In this document: positions 41,102 through 50,035 of the stretch, one piece after another
Numbering within the stretch: position 1 is the stretch's first letter
How the letters are laid out: each line of letters begins with the position of its first letter
Assembly: GCA_020634885.1 (NCBI GenBank)
Contig: JACKAW010000001.1
Coordinates: 434,001-498,000, forward strand
Reading direction: 5' to 3'
Source: Anaerolineales bacterium
GTDB taxonomy: Bacteria > Chloroflexota > Anaerolineae > Anaerolineales > Villigracilaceae
DNA length: 64,000 nucleotides
Program-made: the position numbers and the translations under genes
The notes under the pieces: generated by a model
What the model saw: only the letters and a program-made list of their open reading frames with translations
What the model was told of the DNA's origin: nothing
Databases searched by the model: none

Positions 41102-43534
41102 TTATTCATACGCCAGCACTTCCCGAATGGTCAACCGCGCCGCATTACGAGCAGGCAAAATGGAACCAAAAACGGAAAGCAACAGCACCAATCCAAACCA
41201 AATGGCATATCCCAGCCAGGTGAAGATCACATCAATAGGCGTCTCAAAGATCGCCAAACTTACAATGGTGGCAAGGAGATATGTGAGCGGGATCGAAACG
41301 ACAATGGAAAAAAGGAATGAGATCGTGCCGATCACAAAACCTTCACCGATCACGGTCCGCATCACTGCCACATCATCTGCGCCGATGGCGCGCATGATGC
41401 CGATCTCACGAGTACGTTCCAAGACATTCATACCCATCGTACCGGTCAACCCCATTGCGCCGACAATGGCAGTTAACACTGCCATAATCAGCAGGAAGAC
41501 GATCAGGATATCCAGACTTTCTGAGACGGTATCCAACGAAGCAAGTCCAGATTCTGCCTGACGGACTTTGAATCCAGCCGAGCGGAACTCGTCATCCAGA
41601 CGTTCTGCCAGATCATCCTGGTACTCTCGCGAATGATCAGAAGCGACCACACGATAAGAATAAGAACGATTGGATAAATTTAGAACTTTCTCCGAATATT
41701 CAAGTGGGGTGTAAGCCAGAATGCCTTCACGTCCGACGAATTTGAAAATGCCGACAACCTGCCAGGCTTCTTCACGTCCGTCCACTTTGAGCAAAAGATT
41801 ATCACCCGCCTGTAAACCCGGGTAGAACTTGATCACTGCTTCACTGATGGCGAGCTTCCTCACATCCGTAGGCAAAATCCAGCGCCCCGAAACCAAAATT
41901 GGGTTTACCAAATCACTCTCGGCGGGCGGGGCAAGCAGGTTAATGCTATCTGCCACTGTTCCATCGGGATAAAGCAATTCAGTGCTGATAAACTGCCAGC
42001 CCTCCACACGCTCCACACCTTCAACATGAGATGTGACCTTTTCCACTTCGTTGATGCGGTACGCACGGTCAAAATCCACGGTTACATCGGCACGGAAGTA
42101 GCTGCCGATCTGGTTGGTATATTCACGCAGACTGGTACGCACATTAAACACCGAAATGAAGATGGCGCCGCCCATGGTGAGAGTGAACAAGGTAAGCAGG
42201 AGTCTTCCGCGTTTGCGGAAGGTGTTTCGTAACGAAATAATGAACGGACGCGGTACGTGAATTCCGCGCACAGCCAGTACGCGTGTAAAACGTATCAACA
42301 TCCAATCCAGCCAGTTCACACGGGTTTGCTGCCCGGTTTGCGGTTTCGATTCATCGCCCGCCAGATCGTTACTTAAGGCGCGAATGACCGTGATGCGCGA
42401 ACCATTTAGCACCGGTGAAAGCCCAGCGATCAACGGCACGAGCAAGCCCACTACGATCTGCACAACAAATGCCAGCGGCACAATACGGTAGCCCAAGAGT
42501 TGGAAGTTTAGTTGCAAGGCAATGTAATCTGCCAGGGCATACGCCCCCCAGCCACCAGCAGGGACGGCAATAAGCAACGCCATGGCTGCAAACGCCATGA
42601 TGAGTGTGAGATACATGATAAAGACCTGACGGGTACTTCCGCCAACCAGTTTGATCACACCGATATGGCGCAAGTGCTGATTAAGCAAGGCGCTCAACGT
42701 ATTTGCGATCAACGAACTTGAGAGGAACACGATCAAAATACCCAGTGCAAGCAAAATGCCAAGCACTGCATTCAACACATCGGTCAATGGGTGTTTGTTT
42801 CGCTCTGAATAGCGGATGCGCGCCACCGACGTGCCATTCTTTTCCAGTTTGTCGCGCAGGTCGCCGCCCACCACCCGGATGTGCGCTAGGTCATTCGGTC
42901 CTTCCAGCACGGTGGCAAAAACACGGTTGTATGTTTCTGGCTGGCGCAGGGTTTGCATGGTATCCATCACCGTGAAGGCAAAGGGCGGGGCGAGGAAATC
43001 ACCCGCACCTGTGCTGGCGTCTTGTACAATGCCAACCACGCGCAAAGCCTTTGTGCTTCCATCGGGCAATTCAAAGATCAGGTCTTCACCGATGGAGATA
43101 TCGATTTTCTCCAAGGCTTTCTTATCGAGGACGATCTCATCCTTTTTCGCCTCGGATTGCCCCTCAATTGGAGCCAGTAAATTGACCTGATTTTCACTAA
43201 AGCTATCCATTGCCACCAAGTCTATGGTGATCCACTGGGTACTATTCTGTGTGCGCACACGGAAGTTGGCAACCCGCCGCCCTTCCGCTTCTTTAATTCC
43301 TTTCGCATTCTGTATCGATGTCAGGATGTCGTCATCAAAACCAGACATACGCAGTTCAATATTGGCGGGGTTATTCGCCGCATACGAGGCATCCATATCA
43401 TTGGAAATGATCTCATACGCGCCGGTAATGACCCCAATGGAAAACACACCCACTGCAATGGAAAACACCACCAGCAGGGTGCGCATTCTATTATCTAATA
43501 AATCGTGAAAAACTTTTCGCCAACGAGGTCGCAT
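41102..43534 (-). CDS. FtsX/MacB-type ABC transporter permease
   Basis: An 810-residue permease with an N-terminal span and a periplasmic MacB_PCD-type domain. A first FtsX triplet of spans (about residues 265-375), then a second span with another periplasmic domain (about 430-650) and a final FtsX triplet (about 690-805) follow. The double layout resembles LolC/E- and YtrF-like mechanotransmission exporters. E-R-T-R-E-I-G-I-M-R-A-I-G near 705 is the coupling motif that contacts the ATPase. It works with the two ABC ATPases and the fusion protein in the same operon. Confidence 0.92.
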   Translation of the reverse strand: MRPRWRKVFHDLLDNRMRTLLVVFSIAVGVFSIGVITGAYEIISNDMDASYAANNPANIELRMSGFDDDILTSIQNAKGIKEAEGRRVANFRVRTQNSTQWITIDLVAMDSFSENQVNLLAPIEGQSEAKKDEIVLDKKALEKIDISIGEDLIFELPDGSTKALRVVGIVQDASTGAGDFLAPPFAFTVMDTMQTLRQPETYNRVFATVLEGPNDLAHIRVVGGDLRDKLEKNGTSVARIRYSERNKHPLTDVLNAVLGILLALGILIVFLSSSLIANTLSALLNQHLRHIGVIKLVGGSTRQVFIMYLTLIMAFAAMALLIAVPAGGWGAYALADYIALQLNFQLLGYRIVPLAFVVQIVVGLLVPLIAGLSPVLNGSRITVIRALSNDLAGDESKPQTGQQTRVNWLDWMLIRFTRVLAVRGIHVPRPFIISLRNTFRKRGRLLLTLFTLTMGGAIFISVFNVRTSLREYTNQIGSYFRADVTVDFDRAYRINEVEKVTSHVEGVERVEGWQFISTELLYPDGTVADSINLLAPPAESDLVNPILVSGRWILPTDVRKLAISEAVIKFYPGLQAGDNLLLKVDGREEAWQVVGIFKFVGREGILAYTPLEYSEKVLNLSNRSYSYRVVASDHSREYQDDLAERLDDEFRSAGFKVRQAESGLASLDTVSESLDILIVFLLIMAVLTAIVGAMGLTGTMGMNVLERTREIGIMRAIGADDVAVMRTVIGEGFVIGTISFLFSIVVSIPLTYLLATIVSLAIFETPIDVIFTWLGYAIWFGLVLLLSVFGSILPARNAARLTIREVLAYE

Positions 43535-43592
43535 TCGTATCTTTCTTAAGTGCCAAAAGTAGAACTTTCGGAATTCTTTTACAAGAGATTTT

Positions 43593-45662
43593 TTATTTTA
43601 GTAATTCGTTTAACTCGCTGCCTGAATACGGCTTTACGGTTACATCTTTTAGACCTTCACGCAGGTATTGGGTGACGCGCTCTGGGTTGATGGCTGAGGT
43701 GAGGATCGTGGTCTTCGATGTCAAACCAGCTTTGGAAAGGGCTGCCAGCACTTCGGTCAGAGTGATCGAGGCGATGTTTTCATCCACCAAAATGAGGTCG
43801 GCGGCGGGGAATTTTTTCAGGTCGGTGGTCTGGGTTAATTTGACCTTGGTTCCCTTTAGCATTTCCTTGAACAGGTTAGACCAGTCATCATTATCATCCA
43901 CCAACAGAATATTCTTCACGCCTCCCGGCTGCACTTCTTCATTAGTAATACGTCCCTGAGGCATGAACATTGCGACGGTAGTGCCTTTGCCGCTTTCGCT
44001 TACAAGTGCAATATGCCCCTGCGATTGCGATACAACGTGCATGGCAGCAGGCAACCCCAAGCCGTGATGTGAAACGCCGCGTGTGGTGAAGAACGGCGAC
44101 CAGATTTTGCGCTCGGTCTCGTCATCCATGCCAGAGCCGTCATCTTCGATATCGATCTCAAGAATGCCGCGTTCTTCGGTGGGACGCACACGTACCGCAA
44201 TCGACTTTGCCCCAGCTTCAACTGCGTTTTGCAAAATATTCCCAATGGCACGGGTTAGCTGAGTCGAATCTGCGATGACGTAGGCGGCTTCGGGTGCGAT
44301 CTCCACTTTCAACATCTGCTGTGAAACCCCGCGCTGCATGGCGGCGGTCTGAAGCACATCGGAAAAGAGGACGGGGCGTGGTTTCATTTCGCGAACAGCG
44401 CCGATTAGCTGTTCTTTTACCTGAATGATCTGTGCTGCGCTTTCGGAGATCATATCCAAATCTTCTTTGAGAGACTCGGTCTCCAACTGTCCGCTGGCGA
44501 TCTCTTCGCGCAGACGGGAAACTGTCAGCGAAATGGGAAGCGTCTTGTTGCCGATCCAGTGAATGGCTTCGGTTGAGGCGGAGGTAAGCGCTTCAAATAC
44601 TTTATTGCGAAGAATTTCGTTGTGAGCATCCTTCAATTCATCAATGAGATTCGCGTTGTTGATCGCAACAGCCAAATGCTCCGCCATCGTCAGCAGCGTG
44701 GTGATGTCGTCATCGCTGAATGCCCGCTCTTCAGAAGATTGAATAGTGACCGCACCGAGGGTCTTTCCACCGTAAATAAGCGGCAGCGCCATTTCAGAAC
44801 GGGTATGCGGCAGGTGTGGGTTTTTGAAGTGAACACGCTCTTCCCCAACATCCAAAGCAATACGGGCTTCACCCATTGCCACACAAGCGCCGATCATCGA
44901 ATCGGTGCCGACGCGTAGTTTGTGTCCTTCGGCAAGCATGGCTTTGCCTGCCTTGCCGTACCCGGCACGCAGAACCGCATATTCGCCTTTTTCATCCACA
45001 AGGAAGACTCCGGCGTAATACAAGCCATAGGCTTCACAAATGATGTTCACAGTTTGCGGTAAGAGCCGGTCGAGGTCAAGGATGGAGGCTACTTCCCTGC
45101 CGACCCGATTGGCAGCCTTCAACAGGCGCGAGCGGCGTTCTTCTTGTTTGTGGAGCTTGGAGTTTTGAATGGCAATGGCAAGCTGGTCTGCCATGGTTTG
45201 CAAAGCGTCAATATCCTCTTCATGGAAGGCAGCCTCTTCAGTGGATTGAACGGTGAGTGCGCCAATTGCCTCATCTCCCACCACCAGCGGAAGCGCCATC
45301 TCGGAGCGGGTTTTGGGCAGGTGCGGGTTTTCGAAAAACACCGCCTCTTCTCCGACATCCAGTGCAATGCGTCCCTTTTTATTTGCAATGCTGGCGCCGA
45401 TCATCGAATTACCGCCAATGGCAAGTTTGTGCCCTTCGCGCAGCATGGCTTTCCCAGCCTCGCCTCGTCCGGCTTTGAGTACAGCGTATTGCGAGGTTTC
45501 ATCCACAAGGAAGACACCGGCATAATAAAAGCCGAATTCATCACAAATAATATCCACCGTGCGCTGGAATAGTTCGTAAGAATCTAAAATGGTGGTGATA
45601 TTCTTCGCGGCGCGGGCAGAAGCCTTCAATAATTTCGCGTGTCGTTCAATTTGATTTGTCAT
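43593..45662 (-). CDS. Soluble GAF-GAF histidine kinase with C-terminal receiver
   Basis: A 689-residue protein: two GAF domains that resemble each other (about residues 20-170 and 195-340), a dimerisation helix with E-A-I-H-W-I-G-N-K (His likely the phospho-acceptor), a HATPase domain (I-L-Q-N-A-V-E-A, D-D-G-S-G-M, G-L-G-L-P-A-A) and a C-terminal receiver-like domain (L-L-V-D-D-N-D, L-I-L-V-D-E-N, V-K-P-Y). There are no membrane spans, so it senses a cytosolic ligand through GAF. It lies 58 bases upstream of the permease in the same operon. Confidence 0.9.
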   Translation of the reverse strand: MTNQIERHAKLLKASARAAKNITTILDSYELFQRTVDIICDEFGFYYAGVFLVDETSQYAVLKAGRGEAGKAMLREGHKLAIGGNSMIGASIANKKGRIALDVGEEAVFFENPHLPKTRSEMALPLVVGDEAIGALTVQSTEEAAFHEEDIDALQTMADQLAIAIQNSKLHKQEERRSRLLKAANRVGREVASILDLDRLLPQTVNIICEAYGLYYAGVFLVDEKGEYAVLRAGYGKAGKAMLAEGHKLRVGTDSMIGACVAMGEARIALDVGEERVHFKNPHLPHTRSEMALPLIYGGKTLGAVTIQSSEERAFSDDDITTLLTMAEHLAVAINNANLIDELKDAHNEILRNKVFEALTSASTEAIHWIGNKTLPISLTVSRLREEIASGQLETESLKEDLDMISESAAQIIQVKEQLIGAVREMKPRPVLFSDVLQTAAMQRGVSQQMLKVEIAPEAAYVIADSTQLTRAIGNILQNAVEAGAKSIAVRVRPTEERGILEIDIEDDGSGMDDETERKIWSPFFTTRGVSHHGLGLPAAMHVVSQSQGHIALVSESGKGTTVAMFMPQGRITNEEVQPGGVKNILLVDDNDDWSNLFKEMLKGTKVKLTQTTDLKKFPAADLILVDENIASITLTEVLAALSKAGLTSKTTILTSAINPERVTQYLREGLKDVTVKPYSGSELNELLK

Positions 45663-45685
45663 ACGCTCCTCTTTCTCTGAGAGAA

Positions 45686-46072
45686 TTATTTTTCATTCAA
45701 AATCTTTTGGATCAGTTCAACCAAGCCCTGCTCACGTCCCTTTACAAAAAAGGCGTTCGCTCCCTTTGAAACCGCATCTTTGGCTTTATTTACTTCATCA
45801 TATGCGGTCAAAATAACCACGGGCAAATCAGCTTTTTGTTCTTTTAATTTAACCAAAAGGTCAAGCCCGGCATCATTCTTGGGCATTCCTTCAAAACCGG
45901 GCATATTCAGATCGAGCACTGCAATATCCACGGCGTCTTTATTTTGAGAAAAAACCTCACTACCAGTCGTGCAATCGGGCGCGGTTAACACATCGTACCC
46001 GGCGCGCAACAAGGTCTTTTCCAAACTGCGTTGAATAAGTTTTTCATCATCCACCAATAGAACTGTCGTCAT
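45686..46072 (-). CDS. Single-domain response regulator
   Basis: A 128-residue CheY-like receiver: D-D-E near residues 8-10, phospho-acceptor Asp in I-A-V-L-D-L-N-M-P-G, the T in I-L-T-A-Y-D and Lys in F-F-V-K-G. There is no output domain. It is located between two kinases of the same operon, so it is probably their shared phospho-relay partner. Confidence 0.93.
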   Translation of the reverse strand: MTTVLLVDDEKLIQRSLEKTLLRAGYDVLTAPDCTTGSEVFSQNKDAVDIAVLDLNMPGFEGMPKNDAGLDLLVKLKEQKADLPVVILTAYDEVNKAKDAVSKGANAFFVKGREQGLVELIQKILNEK

Positions 46073-46093
46073 GAATTCCTCCGAAGATCAATG

Positions 46094-47989
46094 TTATCGT
46101 TGTTTTTCTGCTGGCAAACGTACAAAGAACGTTGCGCCCTTTCCAATTTCACTTTCCAACCAGATCCTTCCGCCGTGTTGGTTCACGATCTGCATCACAG
46201 CCGAAAGCCCCAACCCCGTGCCGCCTTTGCCGCCTTTGGTGGTAAAGAACGAGACCCAAATCTTCTCCTGAATTTCCGGTGGAATGCCGGGTCCATTATC
46301 CCGTACCGAGATCAAAACCGAATCGCCGTCACGCCGTCCTTGCACATAAATATGCGGGTCGGCAACACCTGCGTGATCCATTGCCTCCCACGCATTTTTG
46401 ATCAGGTTATTAAAAACCTGTTCCACCTGGCGGGCATCTACAAATGCCTGCGGCATCCCCTCTGCCCATTCAAGGCTCACCACACCATCGGGTAAGCCCA
46501 TATTTTCCACCGTGTTGGAGATCATCTCGCTCAATGAAACCGGAGCATCATGCCGCTGTCTTGCCGGTCCGATCAAGCCTTCTTTGATATCGAGAATGAC
46601 CTTCGCACTATTCTCGGCAATATCCAGATCTTCAATCAGGGATTCAACGCTGACCAACGCCTGCAAACGATTCGGCTTCATGGCAGACATCTCTGCGAGC
46701 GTTTCGTTCAAATCCAAACCCGCCGCGTGCGCCTCTTCCCGGACTGTTTGAACTGCCGCTTGCAACGAAGCATTTTCCAACTCTGATTCTTTAAGCGCTG
46801 CAACAAGAGCAAGCAGGTACTGCAAATCTTCACGCACACGCCGCACACTGCCGGGGATCGGCGCCGCCTTGTTCCCCACCCAGTGGATCGCTTCGCCGGT
46901 GGCGGTTGCAATGGCTTCGTATGTTTTTGTGCGCAATAACTCCGAGTTCGCCTGCTCGAGGTCTTTCATTAATTTCGCGTTCTTGATCGCAATTGCGATC
47001 TGGTCTGCCATTGCCTGCAAAGAGGTAATATCTTCTTCGCTGAATGCGTTGAGTTCGTTGCTTTGCACCGTCACCGCGCCGACGCTGCCGGTATCCACAA
47101 GCAAGGGCAGAGCCATTTCAGAACGGGTATTTGGCAGGTATGGGTTCTTAAAACGAGACTCTTCCCCGGCAACATCCAGAGTGATCTGCGCCTGCTGGGT
47201 CAAAATAGAGCGCCCAATCATGGACTTTTCGTCAATATGCAGTTTGTAGCCAGCATCAAGCATTTTGCGTCCAGCAAGGGCATACCCGGCGCGTAAGACT
47301 GCCCATTCGCGGTCGGCTGAAACAAGAAAAATACCTGAATAGTAGAAATTAAATTCGCTGCAAATGATGTTGACAGTGTGGCGAAGCAGTTCGTCCAAGT
47401 CAAGAAACGAAGTAACCATCTGCCCTACACGTGCAGCCGTCTGCAATAACATGTGCCTGCGTTCCAGCATGGAAAGCATACGCTGGTTTTGTTGAAGCAG
47501 GTATTTATTACGCTCAATGGTGGTGCTCAGTTGGCGCGTCTGATCTTCGACTTTTTCTGCCAGTTCCAGTTGATATTCACGTAAATACTCTTCAGCATTT
47601 TCCAATTTATCCACGCGACCATGCAGGTATTCATTGACAAGCAGTTCAAAATCTTCATCAATGGGCTTGGGGATGAAACCCACCGCCCCAGCCGCCAAAG
47701 CCCGCGAACGAGTGCCCTCTGAAGTATCGCCTGAAATAACAACGATGGGTACACCGCTCAACATTTTATTCAAACGCGTTGCTGTTTCGCTGCTTGTGAT
47801 CTTTGAAATATTTGTATCGAGAAGTACCAGGCTCGGGTGGGTCTCCTCCGCAAGTTCCAAACCGTCCAACGGATTTGCCGCTTCCAGAACGACAAAATCG
47901 GAGGCGAGCAAGCGCCGCACCAGGGAGCGCGATTCGTCACTCTCGGCAATATATAAAACCTGTGGAAGTTTACGCGGGTCAGAAGCCAT
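46094..47989 (-). CDS. Receiver-GAF histidine kinase
   Basis: A 631-residue protein: N-terminal receiver (about residues 10-130; L-V-L-L-D-T-N, S-G-D-T, P-K-P-I-D), a coiled coil (about 135-185), a GAF domain (about 190-345), a helix with E-A-I-H-W-V-G-N-K, and a HATPase domain (N-N-L-I-K-N-A-W-E-A, D-N-G-P-G-I, G-T-G-L-G-L-S-A-V, G-K-G-A-T-F). The receiver input means it can be controlled by another kinase. Its E-A-I-H-W-x-G-N-K helix matches the neighbouring GAF-GAF kinase. Confidence 0.91.
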   Translation of the reverse strand: MASDPRKLPQVLYIAESDESRSLVRRLLASDFVVLEAANPLDGLELAEETHPSLVLLDTNISKITSSETATRLNKMLSGVPIVVISGDTSEGTRSRALAAGAVGFIPKPIDEDFELLVNEYLHGRVDKLENAEEYLREYQLELAEKVEDQTRQLSTTIERNKYLLQQNQRMLSMLERRHMLLQTAARVGQMVTSFLDLDELLRHTVNIICSEFNFYYSGIFLVSADREWAVLRAGYALAGRKMLDAGYKLHIDEKSMIGRSILTQQAQITLDVAGEESRFKNPYLPNTRSEMALPLLVDTGSVGAVTVQSNELNAFSEEDITSLQAMADQIAIAIKNAKLMKDLEQANSELLRTKTYEAIATATGEAIHWVGNKAAPIPGSVRRVREDLQYLLALVAALKESELENASLQAAVQTVREEAHAAGLDLNETLAEMSAMKPNRLQALVSVESLIEDLDIAENSAKVILDIKEGLIGPARQRHDAPVSLSEMISNTVENMGLPDGVVSLEWAEGMPQAFVDARQVEQVFNNLIKNAWEAMDHAGVADPHIYVQGRRDGDSVLISVRDNGPGIPPEIQEKIWVSFFTTKGGKGGTGLGLSAVMQIVNQHGGRIWLESEIGKGATFFVRLPAEKQR

Positions 47990-47994
47990 TACAG

Positions 47995-49170
47995 TTATCT
48001 TTTCAGGCTCCTGGGGTCTGCCATGCGGTGCTCGTCCAGCCGTTTCTGCACGGTCTTGCCTATTGCTTCCACCGTCACCGGCGATTCATCCATCACTCGT
48101 TTGAAATCATCGCGCGGGATCATTAAGACTTCCACTGGTTTTGTGCCTGCCCTCACATTGGCAATGGATGTGCCGCCGCGCAAGAGTTCGATCTCACCAA
48201 AGAACTCATTTTTACCAAGCTGCGAAACAATAGTTTCCTGGCTGCGCTTTTTCTGCAAGACGACCTCCACCTGACCTTCTTTGATCATGAAGAAGTGGTT
48301 TACAGAATCGTCGTGGGAGATGATGGTCTCATGCGGTTGAAAGGTGTGCCGCTCTGCAAGTTTTGTGAATTCAAGCATGTGACGGTGACGCAGTTGAGGA
48401 AGTGAACGCGAGATGGTTTCGTTGATCAGTTCACCATCTGAAAGAATGATATTGCGGTCGGTGCGTGAGGTGAGCGAAGGGTCATGTGTAACCATGACGA
48501 TGGTTTTACCCTGCTGAACAAATTGCTCGAAAATTCTGATGACGGCATCGGCGGAGCGGGTATCGAGATTGCCTGTCGGTTCATCGGCAATGAGGAGCGG
48601 GGGATCACATGCCATGGCACGGGCAATGGCTGCCAGTTGCTGCTGACCCGTGGAAACCAGCACGGGCAATTTGTTGGCAAACTTTTCCAGCCCCACCATT
48701 TCTAAAAGTTCCAAGGCACGAACGGGGCGCAGGTCAAAGTTGTACATATCCACGTAATCCATTGGCAGCATTACGTTTTCAAGAAGAGTGAGCATGGGCA
48801 GTAATTGGAAAAATTGGAAAACGATGCCCAGGTTTTTACCGCGCCATTTGGAACGTTGGCTTTCGCTTACGCCTGTGTAAATATCATTATGGTTGACAAT
48901 CACCCGTCCATCGCTGGGGTGGTCGATGCCGGTGATCATATTCAGGAGGGTGGATTTTCCACTGCCGGATTTTCCAACGATGGAGACGAATTCGCCGCGG
49001 TTGATTTCAAGGTCTACACCTTTGAGGACGGTGAATTCGCCTGCGGCGTTTGAGAATTTTTTCACCACGCCGCGCAATTCGATGATCGCTTCCGGCGAAG
49101 CATCATGCACACGTTGGAGATCAGCTTTCGGCTTGGTACGAGGCGTTCTTTGTCTGGTTGAAGAGCTCAT
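47995..49170 (-). CDS. ABC transporter ATPase fused to a cyclic-nucleotide-binding domain
   Basis: A 391-residue protein. The first ~240 residues form a LolD/MacB-type ATPase: Walker A G-K-S-G-S-G-K-S-T, Walker B L-L-I-A-D-E-P-T-G-N-L-D, H-loop V-T-H-D. The signature is V-S-T-G-Q-Q-Q instead of L-S-G-G-Q, possibly weakening one ATP site. Residues ~260-385 resemble a CRP-type cNMP-binding domain (G-Q-V-E-V-V-L, F-F-G-E-I-E-L-L-R-G-G-T-S-I-A-N-V-R-A), with the phosphate-binding R/E region partly altered. It overlaps the previous gene by four bases. Confidence 0.9.
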   Translation of the reverse strand: MSSSTRQRTPRTKPKADLQRVHDASPEAIIELRGVVKKFSNAAGEFTVLKGVDLEINRGEFVSIVGKSGSGKSTLLNMITGIDHPSDGRVIVNHNDIYTGVSESQRSKWRGKNLGIVFQFFQLLPMLTLLENVMLPMDYVDMYNFDLRPVRALELLEMVGLEKFANKLPVLVSTGQQQLAAIARAMACDPPLLIADEPTGNLDTRSADAVIRIFEQFVQQGKTIVMVTHDPSLTSRTDRNIILSDGELINETISRSLPQLRHRHMLEFTKLAERHTFQPHETIISHDDSVNHFFMIKEGQVEVVLQKKRSQETIVSQLGKNEFFGEIELLRGGTSIANVRAGTKPVEVLMIPRDDFKRVMDESPVTVEAIGKTVQKRLDEHRMADPRSLKR

Positions 49171-49889
49171 TGTTTGCCCTTCCGGTGTGTGTGAGATTCG
49201 CTCATTAATTCCCCATCTACCAATGTGCAGTGGCGTGTAAAGCGGCTTTTCAACCCCATATCGTGTGTAACCATGATGATGGTCTTGCCGCGTTCGGCTG
49301 CCAGGCGGGAAAATAATTCGAAGACGTGGTCGGCTGTGATCGAATCGAGGCTGCCAGTTGGCTCATCTGCAACGAGAATATCGGGGTCGTTTGCCAAGGC
49401 GCGGGCAATTGCCACGCGTTGCTGCTGTCCGCCCGAAATGAATGAGGGGAGTTTGTCAGCGTGTTCTTCAATTTCAACCAAGCGCAAGAGTTCCAGCGCC
49501 TTTTCACGAGATTCACGCGGCTTGAAATTCTCAGCAAGATCCATGACCAGTGTGATGTTTTCAACGAGGGTAAGCATGGGCAAAAGTTGAAAGGATTGAT
49601 AGACCACGCCCATTGTCTTTCCACGCCATTGTGCTTTTTCATCTTCGGTAAGGTTGTGAACTGAAACGGGCTTCCCGCCTGAAGAGACAATTACTTCACC
49701 TTCGGTAAGTTCGTCTACGCCGTTGATCATGTTTAGCAGGGTTGATTTTCCTGCGCCAGATTTTCCCACAATGCCGAGAAATTCACCGAGGTGAACCGTG
49801 AGGTTGATGTTCCTTAAGGCTGGGAAGTCTCCCGCTGCGGTTGAGTATGTTTTGCTTACGTTCTTAAGTTCTACGATGGGTGTATTCAT
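49167..49889 (-). CDS. ABC transporter ATP-binding protein (LolD/MacB type)
   Basis: A 240-residue ATPase from the ATG at 49889; a TTG at 49901 is in frame but would be non-standard for the family. Walker A G-K-S-G-A-G-K-S-T, signature I-S-G-G-Q-Q-Q-R-V-A-I-A-R-A, Walker B I-L-V-A-D-E-P-T-G-S-L-D and H-loop V-T-H-D are intact. It pairs with the CNB-ATPase, probably as a heterodimer energising the FtsX-type permease. It is the first gene of the seven-gene operon. Confidence 0.94.
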   Translation of the reverse strand: MNTPIVELKNVSKTYSTAAGDFPALRNINLTVHLGEFLGIVGKSGAGKSTLLNMINGVDELTEGEVIVSSGGKPVSVHNLTEDEKAQWRGKTMGVVYQSFQLLPMLTLVENITLVMDLAENFKPRESREKALELLRLVEIEEHADKLPSFISGGQQQRVAIARALANDPDILVADEPTGSLDSITADHVFELFSRLAAERGKTIIMVTHDMGLKSRFTRHCTLVDGELMSESHTHRKGKQ

Positions 49890-49982
49890 AAATTTTCCCA
49901 AATTGTACCTCTATCGCGCATTTAGGCACAAATGGCTTATTTGCAATTTATTTTCAATTTGATTTTAAAAAAGGGGTGCAGA

Positions 49983-50026
49983 CGGCAAAAAAGCAGACTT
50001 GTTAGCCCAAGTCTGCTTTTTTGCCG
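49983..50026. terminator. Intrinsic terminator downstream of the M20 gene
   Basis: Perfect 18-bp inverted repeat (49983-50000 with 50009-50026), eight-base loop and A/T runs on both sides. It lies just past the M20 stop and insulates the efflux operon promoter. Confidence 0.92.
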
Positions 50027-50035
50027 TGGTAGTGT

